Of a stretch of DNA of 64,000 nt, positions 8,486-17,220 are shown piece after piece (position 1 is the first letter of the stretch; each line of letters starts with the position of its first letter). Below the pieces are notes generated by a model. The model did not search any database. It was not told the DNA's origin and saw only the letters and a list, made by a program, of their open reading frames with translations. Made by a program: the position numbers and the translations under genes. Source of the DNA: JAYFRL01 sp034925905 (GTDB lineage: Bacteria; Bacillota; Clostridia; Lachnospirales; Anaerotignaceae); assembly GCA_034925905.1 (NCBI GenBank), contig JAYFRL010000017.1, positions 32,532 through 96,531 of the forward strand, read 5' to 3'.

Positions 8486-8668
8486 CAACTGTAAATATAG
8501 CATGTGTAATATGCTTATGGGTTTATAAAAGCTGTCAATAAAAGCAAAGAGCAAACCAACCGGTTTAAGCAGAATTGATATAAAAAGAAATATTGGAATA
8601 TTTATCGGGAATATATAAACTGTGTTTGGAAAATTATTTTTATAAAAAAGTATAACGGAGTTGATAAA

Positions 8669-9145
8669 ATGGCAAGACCAACCAAATGGAGAAAAATTGA
8701 AAATGTTCCGGTTATACCTTATTTCATACCTTCGGAAGAAGCTACTTCAAGCCTTCCCGAAAACATATTGAAGCTTGAGGAATTGGAAGCAATACGCCTT
8801 AAAGACCTTGAAGGGTTTGAACAGGGCGAATGTGCAAAAAAAATGGAGGTTTCACGCCCGACTTTCCAGAGGATTCTTTTATCAGCAAGGGAAAAGATTG
8901 CCGATAGCCTTGTAAACGGGAAAGTTATCCGTATAGAAGGCGGAAATTCCACCAGGAATATTTGCCCGGTTAAGTGCATGGACTGTGGTAAGGAATGGAT
9001 GGAAAGCTATGAAAATATGGAAGCCATAAAAAAATTGGAATATGCGTGTCCTTCCTGCGGATCCATAAGAGTTGTATGCGGGCAAAATTGCAAAGGAAGA
9101 TTTTGCAGAAGGCATTGTATGTGCCATGGAAGCGAAGAGGAATAA
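8669..9145 (+). CDS. DUF134 (UPF0251) family DNA-binding protein
   Basis: A 158-aa protein. Residues ~1-95 are the DUF134 domain, beginning MARPTKWRKIENVP and containing a sigma-70 region-4-like helix-turn-helix (LEAIRLKDLEGFEQGECAKKMEVSRPTFQRIL). A Cys-rich tail follows: CPVKCMDCGKEW, CPSCGSIRVVCGQNCKGRFCRRHCMC, at least eleven cysteines with CxxC pairs, suited to zinc or an Fe-S cluster. The combination suggests a metal- or redox-sensing regulator. It lies under its own copy of the shared palindrome, so I infer it may be the cognate autoregulator of the 8038/8454/13553 promoters. That link is not proven. Confidence 0.85.
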   Translation: MARPTKWRKIENVPVIPYFIPSEEATSSLPENILKLEELEAIRLKDLEGFEQGECAKKMEVSRPTFQRILLSAREKIADSLVNGKVIRIEGGNSTRNICPVKCMDCGKEWMESYENMEAIKKLEYACPSCGSIRVVCGQNCKGRFCRRHCMCHGSEEE

Positions 9146-9219
9146 AAGCATTGTTTTCTTAAAGTTTTACAGAGAGGTAAGCATAAGAAATATCATTTTA
9201 TTTTGTGAGGTAAAAAAAC

Positions 9220-9912
9220 GTGAATATATCTGGACTGCAAAAAATGACACTGCTTGATTATCCTGAAAAAGTCGCTACAACAGTTTTTACGGGCGGCTGT
9301 AATTTTCGTTGCCCGTTTTGCCATAACGCTTCTTTTGTTATTAATCCAAATAATGAAGGAAACATTTCCGAGGAAGCTTTTTTTGAATTCCTTATTAAAA
9401 GGAAGGGACTTTTAGACGGGGTATGCATTTCGGGAGGAGAACCGCTCCTTCAAAAAGAAATAAGCGGATTTATCCATAAAATTAAAAACATGGGTTTTTT
9501 GGTTAAGCTTGATACAAACGGCAGTTTTCCCGATAAGCTTAAAGAACTCCTTAAGGACGGGCTTATAGACTATGTGGCTATGGATATAAAAAATTCACCC
9601 GCGTCCTATGCCAAAACGGCGGGCACAGGCGAAGAAATTCTTCCAAGGATAAAAGAAAGCGTGGGAATTTTGCTTAAAAGCAATATAGATTATGAATTCC
9701 GCACTACCGTTGTGAAGGATTTCCATACGAAAGAGGACTTTATTGAAATAGGGAAATTGATTAAAGGCGCAAAAAGATATTTCCTTCAATATTTTGTGGA
9801 TTCGGGAGATTTGATACAGCCGGGGCTTAAAAGTGTCGAAAAATCGGAAATGGAGGCATTTGCCGACATAGTTCGTGGCTATGTTCCGGAGGTTGGCATA
9901 AGAGGCGTATAA
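9220..9912 (+). CDS. nrdG: Anaerobic ribonucleotide reductase activating protein (radical SAM)
   Basis: A 230-aa radical SAM activase. GGCNFRCPFCHNASF holds the CxxxCxxC motif for the 4Fe-4S cluster, and GVCISGGEPLL is the SAM-binding GGE element. It would install the glycyl radical on NrdD, encoded just downstream. The start is GTG 9220 with GTGAGGT upstream. It follows the DUF134 gene by 74 nt with no terminator, so it may be on the same transcript. NrdD-type and other pyruvate-formate-lyase-type activases look alike, but adjacency to nrdD settles the assignment. Confidence 0.87.
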   Translation: MNISGLQKMTLLDYPEKVATTVFTGGCNFRCPFCHNASFVINPNNEGNISEEAFFEFLIKRKGLLDGVCISGGEPLLQKEISGFIHKIKNMGFLVKLDTNGSFPDKLKELLKDGLIDYVAMDIKNSPASYAKTAGTGEEILPRIKESVGILLKSNIDYEFRTTVVKDFHTKEDFIEIGKLIKGAKRYFLQYFVDSGDLIQPGLKSVEKSEMEAFADIVRGYVPEVGIRGV

Positions 9913-9964
9913 TCTACATGTTGAAATTATTCTAAAATTGAACACAATATCTTGTAAATTCTTC

Positions 9965-9993
9965 TTGACAAAATATAACCGTAGTAATAAAAT
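9965..9993 (+). promoter_or_regulatory. Promoter for nrdD
   Basis: TTGACA (9965-9970), 17-nt spacer, TAAAAT (9988-9993). Its position rules out translation starts upstream of ~10000 for this transcript and supports ATG 10091. It does not carry the CATATGC operator. Confidence 0.7.
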
Positions 9994-10090
9994 AGGATTA
10001 TTCCCGAGGTTTATGTGCTTGGGGATAAATCTAAATAGATTAAAAATAGCGTGGATTTCGCTGTTTTTTTACAATAAAGGGGGTTATATA

Positions 10091-12427
10091 ATGTACAAGG
10101 TGATTAAAAGAGACGGGAAAATAGCGGAATTTGATATAAGCAAAATCACAAATGCTATAACAAAGGCTTTTGACGCGCAGAAAAAGCAATATAATGCCGA
10201 TATTATAGATTTTCTTGCACTTAAAGTAACTGCTGATTATCAGGATAAAATCGAAAACGATCTTATAAGCGTTGAAAATATTCAAGATAGCGTTGAGCAG
10301 GTTTTGGTTCAGGCAGGATATGCCGATGTTGCCAAGGCATATATTTTATACCGTAAGCAAAGAGAAAAAATTAGGAACATGAAATCCACTTTTCTGGATT
10401 ACAGGGAGCTTGTTAATAGCTATGTAAACATAGATGACTGGCGCGTTAAGGAAAATTCCACGGTTACATATTCCGTGGGCGGGCTTATATTAAGCAATTC
10501 AGGAGCTATCACAGCGAATTATTGGCTTTCCGAGGTTTACGATGAGGAAATATCAAACGCTCACCGCGATGCTGATATCCATATCCATGACCTTTCAATG
10601 CTTACGGGATATTGTGCAGGTTGGTCGCTTAAACAGCTTATTCTTGAAGGCTTGGGTGGCATAGAGGGCAAAATAACGTCTTCGCCGGCTAGCCATCTTT
10701 CCACTTTGTGCAATCAAATGGTAAACTTCCTTGGAATTCTTCAAAACGAATGGGCAGGCGCTCAGGCATTTTCATCCTTTGATACGTATCTTGCGCCTTT
10801 TGTGAAGATTGACGACCTTAGCTACAAAGAAGTTAAACAATGCATCCAATCTTTTATATATGGCGTAAACACACCCAGCAGGTGGGGCACACAGGCTCCG
10901 TTTACAAATGTAACGCTTGATTGGACAGTCCCGGACGACCTTGCAGACATGCCAGCCATAGTCGGCGGAAAAGAACTGGATTTCAAATATAAAGACTGTA
11001 AAAAAGAAATGGACATGGTAAATAAAGCGTTTATAGAAATAATGCTTGAAGGTGACGCAAATGGCAGGGGCTTCCAGTATCCCATACCGACATATTCCAT
11101 AACAAAAGACTTCGACTGGAGTGACACGGAAAACAACCGTTTGCTTTTTGGAATGATAGCAAAATACGGAACCCCATATTTTTCAAACTATATAAACAGC
11201 GATATGCAACCCAGTGACGTTCGCAGCATGTGTTGCCGTCTGCGCCTTGATTTGCGTGAGCTGCGCAAAAAGGGCGGTGGTTTCTTCGGCAGCGGAGAAA
11301 GCACAGGCTCGATAGGTGTTGTTACCATAAACCTTCCGCGTATAGCTTATCTTGCGAAAGACGAGGCTGATTTCTATAAACGCCTGGATAATCTTATGGA
11401 TGTGGCTGCCCGTTCGCTTGATACAAAACGAACCGTTATCACAAAGCTTATGCACGCAGGGCTTTACCCTTACACAAAGAAATATTTAGGAACTTTTGAA
11501 AACCATTTTTCAACAATAGGCCTTATTGGGATGAACGAGGTTGGGCTTAATGCAAATTGGCTTAAAGCAGACCTTATGCATAAAGAAACCCATCAGTTTG
11601 CAAAGAATGTTTTGGAGCATATGAGGGAAAGGCTTGTAAAATACCAGGAGAAATACGGTGTTTTGTTCAACCTTGAAGCAACTCCGGCAGAATCCACAAG
11701 TTACCGTCTTGCAAAGCATGATGTGAAAAAATATCCCGATATAATAACGGCTGCAAAGCAGGGAGACACACCATATTACACAAACAGCTCGCATCTTCCG
11801 GTTGGGGCTACGGATGATTTGTTTGAAGCTTTATCGGCTCAGGATGACCTTCAGGTTTTATATACATCAGGAACGGTGTTCCATGCGTATCTCGGCGAGA
11901 AACTGCCGGATTGGAAGGCTACGGCCAATCTCATAAAAAAGATTGCCGAAAATTATAAGCTTCCATATTATACGCTTTCTCCGACATATTCTGTTTGCAG
12001 AACCCATGGTTATATAAGCGGGAAGCATTTCATATGCCCGGAATGCGGCGAGGAAGCTGAGGTTTATAGCCGTATAACCGGATACTACCGTCCGGTTAAA
12101 AACTGGAACGAAGGAAAAGCCCAGGAGTTTAAAGACCGAAAGGTTTATGATGTGGGAGGCAATGGTTTTGTTCCTGCCGCTCCCATAGACCATCAAAAGA
12201 AATTATTGCTCTTTACTACTCCGACCTGTGCAAATTGTTTAATGACTAAAAAAGCATTATCAGACGCTGGAATAGATTATAGCGTTATGGATGCCGGTGA
12301 GCATCAGGATTTGGTTGAAAAATATGAAATACGTCAGGCGCCGACTCTTGTTGTGTTAACTGATAAGGGAGCCGAAAAGTTCCCCGGGGTTACAAGCGTA
12401 AAAGAATATATAAGCAGCAATGTATGA
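10091..12427 (+). CDS. nrdD: Anaerobic (class III) ribonucleoside-triphosphate reductase with C-terminal redoxin domain
   Basis: A 778-aa enzyme making dNTPs without oxygen. The N terminus (MYKVIKRDGKIAEFDISKITNAI) is an ATP-cone. The glycyl-radical core follows; near its end are a metal site (SVCRTHGYISGKHFICPECG) and the radical motif SRITGYY with Gly664. Residues ~700-778 are an added thioredoxin/glutaredoxin-like domain with a CANC active site (Cys713, Cys716) and a cis-Pro-type APT segment. Most class III enzymes use formate; thioredoxin-dependent members are known, so the fused redoxin is probably the reductant. ATG 10091 follows AAAGGGGGTT; the frame extends upstream, but the promoter at 9965 excludes that. 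Confidence 0.92.
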   Translation: MYKVIKRDGKIAEFDISKITNAITKAFDAQKKQYNADIIDFLALKVTADYQDKIENDLISVENIQDSVEQVLVQAGYADVAKAYILYRKQREKIRNMKSTFLDYRELVNSYVNIDDWRVKENSTVTYSVGGLILSNSGAITANYWLSEVYDEEISNAHRDADIHIHDLSMLTGYCAGWSLKQLILEGLGGIEGKITSSPASHLSTLCNQMVNFLGILQNEWAGAQAFSSFDTYLAPFVKIDDLSYKEVKQCIQSFIYGVNTPSRWGTQAPFTNVTLDWTVPDDLADMPAIVGGKELDFKYKDCKKEMDMVNKAFIEIMLEGDANGRGFQYPIPTYSITKDFDWSDTENNRLLFGMIAKYGTPYFSNYINSDMQPSDVRSMCCRLRLDLRELRKKGGGFFGSGESTGSIGVVTINLPRIAYLAKDEADFYKRLDNLMDVAARSLDTKRTVITKLMHAGLYPYTKKYLGTFENHFSTIGLIGMNEVGLNANWLKADLMHKETHQFAKNVLEHMRERLVKYQEKYGVLFNLEATPAESTSYRLAKHDVKKYPDIITAAKQGDTPYYTNSSHLPVGATDDLFEALSAQDDLQVLYTSGTVFHAYLGEKLPDWKATANLIKKIAENYKLPYYTLSPTYSVCRTHGYISGKHFICPECGEEAEVYSRITGYYRPVKNWNEGKAQEFKDRKVYDVGGNGFVPAAPIDHQKKLLLFTTPTCANCLMTKKALSDAGIDYSVMDAGEHQDLVEKYEIRQAPTLVVLTDKGAEKFPGVTSVKEYISSNV

Positions 12428-12501
12428 TAAATAAATTTAAAATTTAGGCTCTTCTTTTTCGGGCTAATAGCTTAGTTTTTCAAATCCTCTATAATTTTAC
12501 A

Positions 12502-12549
12502 AACCGGGTGTCCTTATGGCATTTTAAAATGTTGTGGGGACACTTGGTT
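12502..12549 (+). terminator. Probable terminator after nrdD
   Basis: AACCGGGTGTCC (12502-12513) pairs with GGACACTTGGTT (12538-12549), including G-U pairs, and is followed by TTTTATAG. The loop is long (24 nt) but itself partly self-complementary. Confidence 0.6.
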
Positions 12550-12673
12550 TTTATAGATTTTTTGATTGTTATAAACAATTGGGTAATTTTAAGCTGTTAT
12601 TTTTAAACAAAAGGACAGCTTTAAATATTCTCTACTTTACAAATGGATTATATAGTAACAGTATAAAATCAAT

Positions 12674-13391
12674 ATGCTTATGAAACCAAACGAAAGGCGT
12701 GATTTAACGGACAACGCGAAATCCAACGGCAAAATAAAAATTATAAAGAATGGACCATACATAGTTTCGGGGAATATACCTATTGCGGAAAAAATTATTG
12801 TTCCGCAGGGCAGGGAATATGAGTTTAAAGAGGGGGATAAGCTTCCTCAGTCAGAAAATTACGCTCTTTGCCGCTGCGGGAAATCGAAAATGCCACCGTT
12901 TTGCGACGGAACTCATGCTAAAATAAATTTTAACGGCGATGAAACAGCTTCTAAAAAAGAATACCGTCTTAGAGCAGAGCTTATGAGGGGTTATAGCGTA
13001 GATCTTATGGATGACGGACGTTGTGCTTTTGCACGCTTTTGCCACAGAAAAAACGGAAATGCATGGGAGCTTGTGAATAAGTCTGGAATTGAAAAAAACC
13101 GGGAAGAAGCAATTATAGCAGCAAACGATTGTCCTGCGGGGAGGCTTTTGGCTGTTGATAAAGACGGAACGGAGCATGAACCTTTTTATGACCCGTCGAT
13201 AGATATATTGCAGGATCCTGAGCAAAGGCGTAAGTGGAGGAATATTCGTTAAAGGTGGCATACCCATAGAGTCTTCTGACGGAACAATCTATGAAACAAG
13301 AAACCGTGTTGTGCTCTGCCGTTGCGGAAAATCAAGGAACAAACCGTTTTGCGACGCCGCCCATGTGCTTGTAAGATATCTTGATAAATAA
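12674..13391 (+). pseudogene. CDGSH iron-sulfur protein with a one-base frameshift
   Basis: The first frame (12674-13252, 192 aa) carries one CDGSH motif, CRCGKSKMPPFCDGTH, then a conserved FARFCHRK..NDCPAGRL segment. At 13223-13227 (CAAAGG) skipping one base restores the normal family sequence GVSGGIFVKGGIPIESSDG and a second cluster motif, CRCGKSRNKPFCDAAH, ending at a TAA at 13389-13391. The family normally has both motifs in one ~230-residue chain, each binding a 2Fe-2S cluster by three Cys and one His. So the gene is frameshifted in the AAA run, or the assembly has a one-base error. The start lacks a clear ribosome site. Confidence 0.8.
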
Positions 13392-13552
13392 TGTCAAAAA
13401 ACAAAAATAAGGATTTTATAAATAGATATGGGCTTTAATTTTTTTAATTACCGCAGTCTTTTGTTTTATAAAATCCTCTTTAAAATCACGAATAATTGAG
13501 GGGAAAGGCAGATAAATATTTGTCTTTTTTATTTTTCGGATATTTTCAATAG

Positions 13553-13608
13553 ATATTGACATATGCCCATAACGGTATTAAAATAACTTTATGAGCATAG
13601 GCTCACAA
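13553..13608 (+). promoter_or_regulatory. Promoter with two CATATGC operators upstream of the Mrp operon
   Basis: TTGACA (13556-13561), 17-nt spacer, TAAAAT (13579-13584). Operator 1, ATATTGACATATGCCCATAA (13553-13572), overlaps the -35; operator 2, TTATGAGCATAGGCTCACAA (13589-13608), lies at the start site with two mismatches. Centre spacing is 36 bp, close to the 34 bp at the 8038 promoter. The leader to ATG 13782 is ~190 nt. Confidence 0.72.
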
Positions 13609-13781
13609 TTTTAAATGATATATAATGGTATTTTAAGCATTTTGCGAGTTGAAAATTTTATAATAAATATTCGGAAAGGAGCCATAAATAAAAGCAAAAC
13701 GCAGACGAAGGTGTATTTTAAAATAATAAGCGGCTGATATTTGAAAAAATTGAATGCCATAAATAAAGGAGTGAAATTTTA

Positions 13782-14642
13782 ATGTCTGATAAAAGCAGAG
13801 CCTGTTCAGACAGCGGGTGCAGCAAGGAGTCCTGTGAAGGATGTGAGAAGAATACAAAAAATTTTATTGAAGAAACAAATGAATTAAATTCTATAAAAAA
13901 AGTTATAGGAGTTGTAAGCGGAAAAGGTGGCGTAGGAAAATCGCTCGTCACAGCTATGCTTGCTGTGCTTACAAGCAGGAAAGGCTACCAGACAGGTATT
14001 TTGGACGCCGATATTACAGGACCTTCAATACCTAAAATGTTTGGGATAAATAAAAAGGCCAAAATAACCGATGAAGGAATATATCCTGAAAGAACTAAAA
14101 ATAATATAAGTATTATGTCCATAAACCTTTTGCTTGACCAAGCTGATTCGCCCGTTATTTGGAGAGGACCTTTGGTTGCGGGAGCCGTTAAACAATTTTG
14201 GACGGACGTTATTTGGGGAGACCTGGATTTTTTATTCATAGATATGCCTCCGGGAACGGGTGATATTCCGCTTACTGTTTTCCAGTCCATACCTCTTGAC
14301 GGTATTGTTATTGTAACTTCTCCTCAGGAGCTTGTTTCCATGATTGTAAAAAAGGCATATAAAATGGCAAAGCAGATGAATATCCCTGTTTTAGGTGTTG
14401 TGGAAAACATGAGCTATATTAAATGCCCGGATTGCGGAAATGAGATAAAGCTTTTCGGTGAAAGCAATCTTTTAAACACTGCAACAGAGCTTGGAATAAG
14501 CATACTTGGAAGGGTTCCCGTTGATCCGGCAATGGCAGAGCTTTCGGATAAAGGCGAATTTGAAAAATTAAATAATGATTATTTAAAAAATGCAGCCGAA
14601 AAAATCGAAGAAATATTTGTTAAAGGCGGAGGTATAGCTTGA
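13782..14642 (+). CDS. Mrp/NBP35-type iron-sulfur carrier ATPase
   Basis: A 286-aa cytoplasmic P-loop ATPase for Fe-S cluster assembly or transfer. The N terminus is Cys-rich (CSDSGCSKESCEGC), recalling the NBP35 cluster site. The deviant Walker A is SGKGGVGKS; LDADITGPSIPKMFG and the DMPPGTGDIPLT element are typical. A C-terminal CPDC pair (residues ~211-214) matches the bridging CxxC. It is the first gene of an operon with overlapping starts (14639, 15457, 16290). A paralogue lies at 21712 on the other strand. Partner proteins are inferred from context. Confidence 0.9.
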   Translation: MSDKSRACSDSGCSKESCEGCEKNTKNFIEETNELNSIKKVIGVVSGKGGVGKSLVTAMLAVLTSRKGYQTGILDADITGPSIPKMFGINKKAKITDEGIYPERTKNNISIMSINLLLDQADSPVIWRGPLVAGAVKQFWTDVIWGDLDFLFIDMPPGTGDIPLTVFQSIPLDGIVIVTSPQELVSMIVKKAYKMAKQMNIPVLGVVENMSYIKCPDCGNEIKLFGESNLLNTATELGISILGRVPVDPAMAELSDKGEFEKLNNDYLKNAAEKIEEIFVKGGGIA

Positions 14643-15460
14643 GTAAAAAAGCTGAGAAAGCAACAGAACTTTTTTTGCAGGGTTATAACTGTAGTCAAGC
14701 TGTTTTTGCGGCGTTTAGTGAAGATTTAGGAATGGATTTTGAAACGGCCGTTAAGTTTTTGGCTCCTTTTGGCGGTGGAATGGGCGGCATGCGTGAGGTT
14801 TGCGGAGCGGTAAGCGGGATGTTTGCCGTTGCCGGCATGAAATATGGGTATACAGACTTTAAGGATCCGCAGGCAAAGGCAAAGCATTATAAAATGGTAC
14901 AAAAGCTTGCCGATGAATTTAAAGCCAAAAACAATTCGATTATATGCAGGGAGCTTTTGGGGCTTGAAAACGGAGTGGCAGAGTCGGCTTCGGGATCAAA
15001 GGATCGGGAGCTTTTATGTACGGAATTTGTGAAATGTGCAGCGGAAATTATAGAAAAATTAATCGATGAATCGGAGGTAAAGGATATGAAATTAGTCATA
15101 CCTGTGGAGAACAAAGCTTTAGATGTTCCTGTATGTCCTTCTTTTGGGAGGGCGCCTTTCTTTGTTATTTATAACACTGAAAACGGGGAGCATAAATTTA
15201 TTGATAACTCTGCCAGCGCAAGCCAAGGAGGCGCAGGGATAAAAGCAGCGCAGATGCTTGCAGACAGCGGAGCTGATTTTCTCATAACTTATAGATGCGG
15301 TGAAAATGCGGCAAATGTATTAAATGCCGCCGATATTAAAATTTATAAAGCCGAGGACGGTTCTGTTGCGGAAAATATAGAAAAATGCAAAGGGGGAAAG
15401 CTTTCATTTCTTGCGGAAATTCATCCGGGGTTTCATAACCACGGAGGTGCAAATAAATGA
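14639..15460 (+). CDS. Fusion of C_GCAxxG_C_C redox domain and NifX-like domain
   Basis: A 273-aa two-domain protein. Residues ~1-145 are a C_GCAxxG_C_C domain: GYNCSQAV, a glycine-rich GGGMGGMREVCGAVSGM, CRELLG and CTEFVKCA supply the conserved cysteines. Residues ~150-273, from MKLVIPVENKALDVPV, form a dinitrogenase-iron-molybdenum-cofactor (NifX/NifB C-terminal) domain with FGRAPFF and GGAGIKAAQML. The start is TTG 14639, overlapping the mrp stop, with GGCGGAGG upstream. GGAGGT at 15073-15078 precedes an internal ATG at 15086, exactly at the domain boundary, so the second domain may also be made alone. Function is unknown; metal-cluster handling is inferred from both domains and neighbours. 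Confidence 0.85.
   Translation: MSKKAEKATELFLQGYNCSQAVFAAFSEDLGMDFETAVKFLAPFGGGMGGMREVCGAVSGMFAVAGMKYGYTDFKDPQAKAKHYKMVQKLADEFKAKNNSIICRELLGLENGVAESASGSKDRELLCTEFVKCAAEIIEKLIDESEVKDMKLVIPVENKALDVPVCPSFGRAPFFVIYNTENGEHKFIDNSASASQGGAGIKAAQMLADSGADFLITYRCGENAANVLNAADIKIYKAEDGSVAENIEKCKGGKLSFLAEIHPGFHNHGGANK
15073..15088 (+). promoter_or_regulatory. Internal ribosome site and ATG at the domain junction of the fusion gene
   Basis: GGAGGTAAAGGATATG gives a consensus site 7 nt before ATG 15086, in frame with the fusion. A TAA in another frame overlaps the GGAGGTAA, the arrangement expected if two once-separate genes became joined by a small indel. Confidence 0.5.
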
Positions 15461-16293
15461 AAATCGCTGTTCTAAGCGGAAAAGGCGGCACAGGGAAAAC
15501 TTTTGTGTCCGTTAATCTTGCTTGTGTGGGAGAAAATGCTGTATATGTGGATTGTGATGTTGAGGAGCCGAACGGACACCTGTTTTTTAAACCTGAGATA
15601 AAAAACAAATTTCCCATTAGCGTAAGCGTTCCCAAAGTTGATACAGATAAGTGTGTATCCTGCAGAAAATGCGTTGATTTTTGTAAGTATAACGCTCTTG
15701 CCATAGTAAAAAACAAGCTTTTGATTTTTCATGAGATTTGCCATTCATGCGGTGGCTGTGTTCTTTTCTGCCCCGAAAAAGCTCTTTCCGAAAAAGAAAG
15801 ACAAATAGGAGAAATTGAAGAAGGTTTTTCAAGCGGTGTTAAAATTCTAACCGGACGGTTAAACACAGGCGAGGTTTCAGGAGTACCTATTATAAAAAAG
15901 CTTATCAAAATGTTGCCGGAAAAAGGCGATGTTTTGATAGATTGCCCTCCGGGAAGTGCGTGCACAGTTATGGAAAGTATACGCAAAGCGGATTTCTGCG
16001 TTTTAGTTACCGAGCCTACGCTTTTTGGGGCGCATAATCTAAAAATGGTGTATGATTTAATTTTATTATTTGGCAAGCCGTTTGGAGTGGTTATAAATAA
16101 AAATATGCCGGAAACAAGCCCGGTGGATCAATTTTGCGCAGAAAGCAACATTAAGATTCTTGAGAAGATTCCTTTCAGCGAGCATTTGGGCAGACTAAAT
16201 TCTGAAGGTAAAATAGTCTCATTGGAGGATAAACATTATTTTGAGCTTTTCAAAGGGCTTTTAAAAACCATTAAAAAGGAGGCGTTATCATGA
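15457..16293 (+). CDS. MinD-superfamily P-loop ATPase with inserted ferredoxin domain (copy 1)
   Basis: A 278-aa protein. The N terminus MKIAVLSGKGGTGKTFVS is a deviant Walker A; residues ~60-110 insert two 4Fe-4S motifs (CVSCRKCVDFCKYNA and CHSCGGCVLFCPEKA); DCPPGSACTVMESI is the later MinD-type element. Such proteins pair with NifX-like and Mrp proteins in anaerobes and are thought to couple ATP hydrolysis to electron or cluster transfer; no precise reaction is established. Its ATG overlaps the previous stop (ATGA), implying translational coupling, and the next gene overlaps it in the same way. Confidence 0.9.
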   Translation: MKIAVLSGKGGTGKTFVSVNLACVGENAVYVDCDVEEPNGHLFFKPEIKNKFPISVSVPKVDTDKCVSCRKCVDFCKYNALAIVKNKLLIFHEICHSCGGCVLFCPEKALSEKERQIGEIEEGFSSGVKILTGRLNTGEVSGVPIIKKLIKMLPEKGDVLIDCPPGSACTVMESIRKADFCVLVTEPTLFGAHNLKMVYDLILLFGKPFGVVINKNMPETSPVDQFCAESNIKILEKIPFSEHLGRLNSEGKIVSLEDKHYFELFKGLLKTIKKEALS

Positions 16294-17150
16294 AACAACT
16301 CCTTATATTAAGCGGTAAAGGAGGGACAGGCAAAACCACTGTGTCAAGCGCATTTATAGAGTTTGGCAAAATCAAGGCTTTTGCGGATTGCGATGTGGAC
16401 GCGCCAAACCTTCATTTGGTTGTTTCCGGTACGGAAAACCCTATAAAAACGGATTATTACGGTTTTGAGAAGGCTCATATTGATGCTTTGAAATGTATTG
16501 GCTGCGGTCTATGTGAAAAAAACTGCCGCTTTGGCGCAATTTCAAATGGAAAAGTATCGATTTATGAATGTGAAGGCTGCGGCGTATGCGCCAATATTTG
16601 CCCTGTCTCTGCCATAGAGATGAAAAGCCATTCTTCAGGAAGCCTTATGCTTTATAAGCAAAATGACAGCATTTTTTCCACAGCATGTCTTAAAATGGGT
16701 AGCGGAGCTTCAGGCAAACTGGTTTCGGAGGTTAAGAAGCAGCTTTTGGAAAATGCCCCGCCTTTAAAGCTGGCTGTTATAGACGGGTCGCCGGGGATAG
16801 GCTGCCCTGTTATCGCGTCAATAAGCGGGGTTGATATCGCGCTTATAGTTGCCGAGCCTACAATATCAGGAATCCACGATATGAAAAGGATTGCCGAAAC
16901 CTTAGCGCATTTTGGCGTTAGTTTTGCCGTATGCATAAATAAATTTGACGTTAATCTTAGTAACACAAAAAGAATCGAGGACTATTGTGCTGAGCTTCAA
17001 ATTCCCGTTATAGGGGAAATACCGTTTGACGAAACGGTTATAAAAGCAGTTAATTGCTGCAGAAGCATTGCCTCTTATCCTGACAGCCCGGCAGGGCGGG
17101 CAATAGCATTGATATGGGAAAAGCTTTGCGCAGACTATATTTTAGACTGA
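16290..17150 (+). CDS. MinD-superfamily P-loop ATPase with inserted ferredoxin domain (copy 2)
   Basis: A 286-aa paralogue of the preceding gene: LSGKGGTGKTTVS Walker A, cluster motifs CIGCGLCEKNCRFGA and CEGCGVCANICPVSA at residues ~70-105, and VIDGSPGIGCPVIASI. The two copies differ enough to suggest a heterodimer rather than recent duplication. The start overlaps the upstream stop (ATGA) and has AAAAAGGAGGCG before it. It is the fourth gene in the 13782 operon; the NifX-like gene follows after 70 nt. Confidence 0.9.
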   Translation: MKQLLILSGKGGTGKTTVSSAFIEFGKIKAFADCDVDAPNLHLVVSGTENPIKTDYYGFEKAHIDALKCIGCGLCEKNCRFGAISNGKVSIYECEGCGVCANICPVSAIEMKSHSSGSLMLYKQNDSIFSTACLKMGSGASGKLVSEVKKQLLENAPPLKLAVIDGSPGIGCPVIASISGVDIALIVAEPTISGIHDMKRIAETLAHFGVSFAVCINKFDVNLSNTKRIEDYCAELQIPVIGEIPFDETVIKAVNCCRSIASYPDSPAGRAIALIWEKLCADYILD

Positions 17151-17220
17151 AAAGCTGGTTATAAGAAAGTTGCAGATGTTAATTATAATAATATAAAAGC
17201 AAAACGGAGGGAAAACAAAC

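Noticed and set aside
9938..10090. N-terminal extension of NrdD upstream of ATG 10091
   Set aside because: A consensus promoter lies inside it (9965-9993), the good ribosome site is at 10081, and the family starts with the ATP-cone at MYKVIKRDG.
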